16,578 nucleotides of DNA, from NCBI RefSeq assembly GCF_937999985.1, contig NZ_CALLDG010000063.1:1-16578 (forward strand), written 5' to 3'. Position numbers and translations under genes: made by a program. Below the pieces are notes generated by a model. It saw only the letters and a list, made by a program, of their open reading frames with translations. It was not told the DNA's origin and made no database searches. Positions 14,444-16,578 of this stretch are shown in pieces (the first letter of the stretch is position 1; every line of letters begins with the position of its first letter). This stretch comes from an uncultured Corynebacterium sp. GTDB lineage: Bacteria; Actinomycetota; Actinomycetes; Mycobacteriales; Mycobacteriaceae.

Positions 14444-14484
14444 AAAACAAGAACACCGGTCACGCGCGGAGGCGTGGCCGGTGT
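14444..14484 (-). terminator. Terminator-like hairpin after fadD
   Basis: Arms 14453-14465 and 14472-14484 form a 13-position stem (ACACCGG core) with one mismatch and a 6-nt loop. On the minus strand TCTTGTTTT follows, a broken but acceptable T-run. It lies 20 nt after the fadD stop and separates fadD from the downstream array. On the plus strand the mismatch becomes a G-U pair but no T-run follows. Confidence 0.7.
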
Positions 14485-14504
14485 CGTGAAGCGGATTTCT
14501 TAAC

Positions 14505-16343
14505 TTACTTTGAGTTGTAGATCCAGGCGATATCGTCGGCGAAGTTCTTCGCCACGACGAAGCGCTTCAGCTTCAGCGACGGGGTAACCTCGTCGTTCTC
14601 CTCAGTGAAGTCGCGGTGGACGATGCGGAACTTCTTGATGCCCTCAGCGTGGGAGACAGTGGCGTTGGCCTCGTTGATCGCATCCTGAATTTCGGAGCGC
14701 AGAACTGGGTTCTTCGCCAGCTCGCGGATGGAGACGTTCTCGGCGATGCCGTTGTTTTCCTTCCACTTCTTGGCAGCTTCCTCGTCCAGGGAGATCAGAG
14801 CGCCGACGAACTTCTGATCGTCGCCAACGACCATGGCCTGGGAGATCAGCGGGGCGGAGCGCAGGATGTCCTCCATCGGTCCGGGCGAGACGTTCTTACC
14901 ACCGGCGGTGACGATGATTTCCTTCTTGCGTCCGGTGATCTTCAGGTGGCCGGTGGGTAGCAGCTTGCCCAGGTCGCCCGTGCGGTAGAAGCCGTCCTCA
15001 TTGAAGGACTCGTTGGTGGCCTCCTCGTTCTCCCAGTAGCCGGCGAAAACCATGTCGCCCTTCAGTAGGATCTCGCCGTCGTCGTCAATCTTGACAGTGA
15101 TACCGCCCAACGGGCGGCCGACGGTGCCGATGATGTTGTCCGGGGCGAAGTTGGTGCAGGCTGCGGCGGTGCACTCAGTCAGGCCGTAGCCCTCGTACAG
15201 GGTCACGCCCACGCCACGGAAGAAGTGCATAAGCTCCGGGTTCAGTGCGGAGCCACCGGAGATCGCGTAATCCAGCTCACCACCCATAGCCTCGCGGACC
15301 TTGGAGTAAACCAGCTTGTCGCCGATAGCGCGGTCGATCTTCTGCTTCAGCGATGGTCCCTCGTCGGTATCGAGAGCCTTCGAGTAGTCGACTGCGGCGC
15401 GCTCTGCGAAGTTGAAGATCTTAGCCTTGACGCCACCGCCGTCCGTAGCCTTGGACTTCACGCCCGCGTGAACCTTCTCAAAGATGCGCGGCACAGAGCA
15501 GATCAGGTTCGGCTTGGTGCGTTGGAACTCGGCAACCAGGGTGCTCATGTCGCTCCAGTGGGTCTGGGTAGCGCCGCCGACGGTGGCAGCGTGTGCCATC
15601 GCGCGGGAGAACACGTGCGCCAGCGGCAGGAACGTCAGCTTGCGGTAACCGAAAGCAGCGGCACGGCCGACCGGGTGGGTCAGGATGGCACGGGCCTCAG
15701 CCAGCCAGTTGTGGTGGGTCAGCTTGCAGCCCTTCGGGCGGCCGGTGGTGCCGGAGGTGTAAACGATGGAGGCAACGTCATCGTGGCGGGTGTTGGCAAT
15801 GCGCTCTTCCAGGACGTCCTGCTCGATGCCGGCTTCCTTGCCGTCGTTAACCAGGATGTCGATGGCGCCGCTATTGATCTCCAGCACGCGGTTGAGGTGC
15901 GCGGAGGTATCACCCTCTGGGCGGTCGCCTTCCTTGACGAACGTCTTTAGGCGGGTGGTGTGGCCAGACTTTTCGGAGACCGCTAACTTCGCGCCGGAGT
16001 TCCCCACGATCCACTCACACTGGGAGGTGGAAGAGGACGGGTAGATCGGCACGGTGATGCCGCCGGCAGCCCAAATACCGTAGTCCAGCACGGTCCACTC
16101 GTAGCGAGTGTCGGACATGATAACCACGCGGTCGCCCTGCTCGATCCCATTTGCAACCAGGCCCTTGGCTACCGAGTACACGTCGTCCAGGAACTGGGAA
16201 ACGGTGACGTCCACCCAGTCGAAGTTCTTCGGGCGCTTAAACAGCACCCCATCCGGGGACTCGGCGCCAAGGTCACGGACTGCCGTTAGGCAGGTCTCGT
16301 GCTCGTCGATCGTGTACAGGGCTTCAGAGGTGTACTCCGTCAT
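14505..16343 (-). CDS. fadD15: Long-chain fatty acid-CoA ligase (FadD15 type)
   Basis: An ANL-superfamily enzyme that activates fatty acids with ATP and CoA through an acyl-AMP intermediate. The P-loop-like YTSGTTGRPKG is at 195-205, the adenine motif YEGYGLTE at 383-390, YRTGDLG at 453-459, and the hinge and catalytic-lysine region GRKKEIIVTAGGKNVSP at 471-487. Length is 612 residues, in the range of the long bacterial FACL/FadD15 group. I chose ATG 16343 with AGGGAG about 5 nt upstream; ATG 16361 would add six residues but has a ribosome site that is too close. It is probably a single-gene transcript, with a terminator-like hairpin after it. The gene symbol rests on resemblance to mycobacterial FadD15; the chain-length preference is unknown. 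Confidence 0.88.
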   Translation of the reverse strand: MTEYTSEALYTIDEHETCLTAVRDLGAESPDGVLFKRPKNFDWVDVTVSQFLDDVYSVAKGLVANGIEQGDRVVIMSDTRYEWTVLDYGIWAAGGITVPIYPSSSTSQCEWIVGNSGAKLAVSEKSGHTTRLKTFVKEGDRPEGDTSAHLNRVLEINSGAIDILVNDGKEAGIEQDVLEERIANTRHDDVASIVYTSGTTGRPKGCKLTHHNWLAEARAILTHPVGRAAAFGYRKLTFLPLAHVFSRAMAHAATVGGATQTHWSDMSTLVAEFQRTKPNLICSVPRIFEKVHAGVKSKATDGGGVKAKIFNFAERAAVDYSKALDTDEGPSLKQKIDRAIGDKLVYSKVREAMGGELDYAISGGSALNPELMHFFRGVGVTLYEGYGLTECTAAACTNFAPDNIIGTVGRPLGGITVKIDDDGEILLKGDMVFAGYWENEEATNESFNEDGFYRTGDLGKLLPTGHLKITGRKKEIIVTAGGKNVSPGPMEDILRSAPLISQAMVVGDDQKFVGALISLDEEAAKKWKENNGIAENVSIRELAKNPVLRSEIQDAINEANATVSHAEGIKKFRIVHRDFTEENDEVTPSLKLKRFVVAKNFADDIAWIYNSK

Positions 16344-16417
16344 GCTGCTCCCTTTGTTCATGTCCTGACAGTTGTCTGACCTGGGTGTTTACGTGAATAA
16401 CGGGCTCAATTTCGGTC

Positions 16418-16431
16418 GCTGCGCCCGCAGC
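16418..16431. repeat. Inverted repeat upstream of fadD
   Basis: GCTGCG-CC-CGCAGC is a perfect 6-bp inverted repeat with a 2-nt centre, about 75 bp before the fadD ATG. It could be a small operator or a leader hairpin. The repressor is unknown. Confidence 0.35.
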
Positions 16432-16457
16432 CTCAACGTGACTTATACTTCTACAAC

Positions 16458-16485
16458 CATATATGAGTGGCCTGAATCACGTCGA
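16458..16485 (-). promoter_or_regulatory. Weak promoter candidate for fadD
   Basis: On the minus strand TCGACG (16485-16480) and TATATG (16463-16458) are 16 nt apart, each matching four of six consensus bases. This would give an untranslated leader of about 100 nt. TATAAG at 16447-16442 is an alternative -10 box without a -35 partner. Confidence 0.3.
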
Positions 16486-16536
16486 ACCTTCGGGAAAATT
16501 CCCACACCCGCTGCCCCGCCCTTCTCCTTACTGCCT

Positions 16537-16568
16537 CCCCACTGTCTCCCCACCGTTCCCCTCGCCCC
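16537..16568 (-). other. G-quadruplex motif upstream of fadD
   Basis: The minus strand carries four runs of four G (complement of 16565-16568, 16558-16561, 16548-16551 and 16537-16540) with loops of 3, 6 and 7 nt. This fits the standard four-tetrad G-quadruplex pattern. Further G-runs continue to about 16502. The plus strand ends with a T6 run (16569-16574). I see no gene in 16344-16578. Confidence 0.6.
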
Positions 16569-16578
16569 TTTTTTACAA

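Noticed and set aside
1..16578. CRISPR array, insertion sequence, prophage, toxin-antitoxin or biosynthetic cluster
   Set aside because: No regularly spaced long repeats, transposase or integrase motifs, or toxin/antitoxin-like pairs were seen on either strand.

Overview
The window looks like core chromosome of a Corynebacterium or a close relative. The sequence is GC-rich, GTG starts are frequent, and the proteins closely resemble mycobacterial and corynebacterial families. The gene order hemW-hrcA-dnaJ2-rsmE-phoH-ybeY-corC-era-recO-uppS-zur is the actinobacterial order I know from Mycobacterium tuberculosis and C. glutamicum. I do not assign a species. I see no prophage, insertion sequence, CRISPR array, rRNA or tRNA.

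Layout. (a) 1-487 has no protein gene I trust. It holds a well-supported 6C-type small RNA on the minus strand (about 174 to 41) with its own promoter and terminator, then a palindrome with direct repeats ahead of zur. (b) 488-919 (+) is zur, a Fur-family zinc-sensing repressor and the only plus-strand protein gene. (c) 920-13538 (-) is a dense leftward array. In transcription order it reads hemW, hrcA, dnaJ2, rsmE, phoH, ybeY, corC, era, two DUF4282 membrane proteins, recO, uppS, and a ferritin-like/VIT-type metal transporter. (d) 13578-14381 (-) is a helical protein I do not recognise, just upstream of hemW. (e) 14444-14484 is an intrinsic-terminator-like hairpin. (f) 14505-16343 (-) is a FadD15-type long-chain fatty acyl-CoA ligase. 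(g) 16344-16578 is its upstream region, with a weak promoter candidate, an inverted repeat and a strong G-quadruplex motif on the minus strand.

Functional picture. The array joins heat-shock control (HrcA, DnaJ2), heme handling (HemW), 16S rRNA and 30S maturation (RsmE, PhoH, YbeY, Era), a CNNM/CorC-type membrane protein, recombination repair (RecO) and polyprenyl phosphate synthesis (UppS). Many junctions are 3-11 nt gaps or a 4-nt overlap, so translational coupling is likely. Several genes without a good Shine-Dalgarno (recO, hemW, possibly uppS) have a -10-like hexamer just ahead of the start codon. This suggests leaderless internal transcripts, which are common in corynebacteria.

The parts that look least routine are the 6C RNA divergent from zur, the glutamine/tyrosine-rich Lys/Arg-free domain of one DUF4282 protein, the metal transporter appended to uppS and facing zur tail to tail with no spacer, and short phased direct repeats in the gaps before hrcA and ybeY. 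I found no convincing new multi-gene system.
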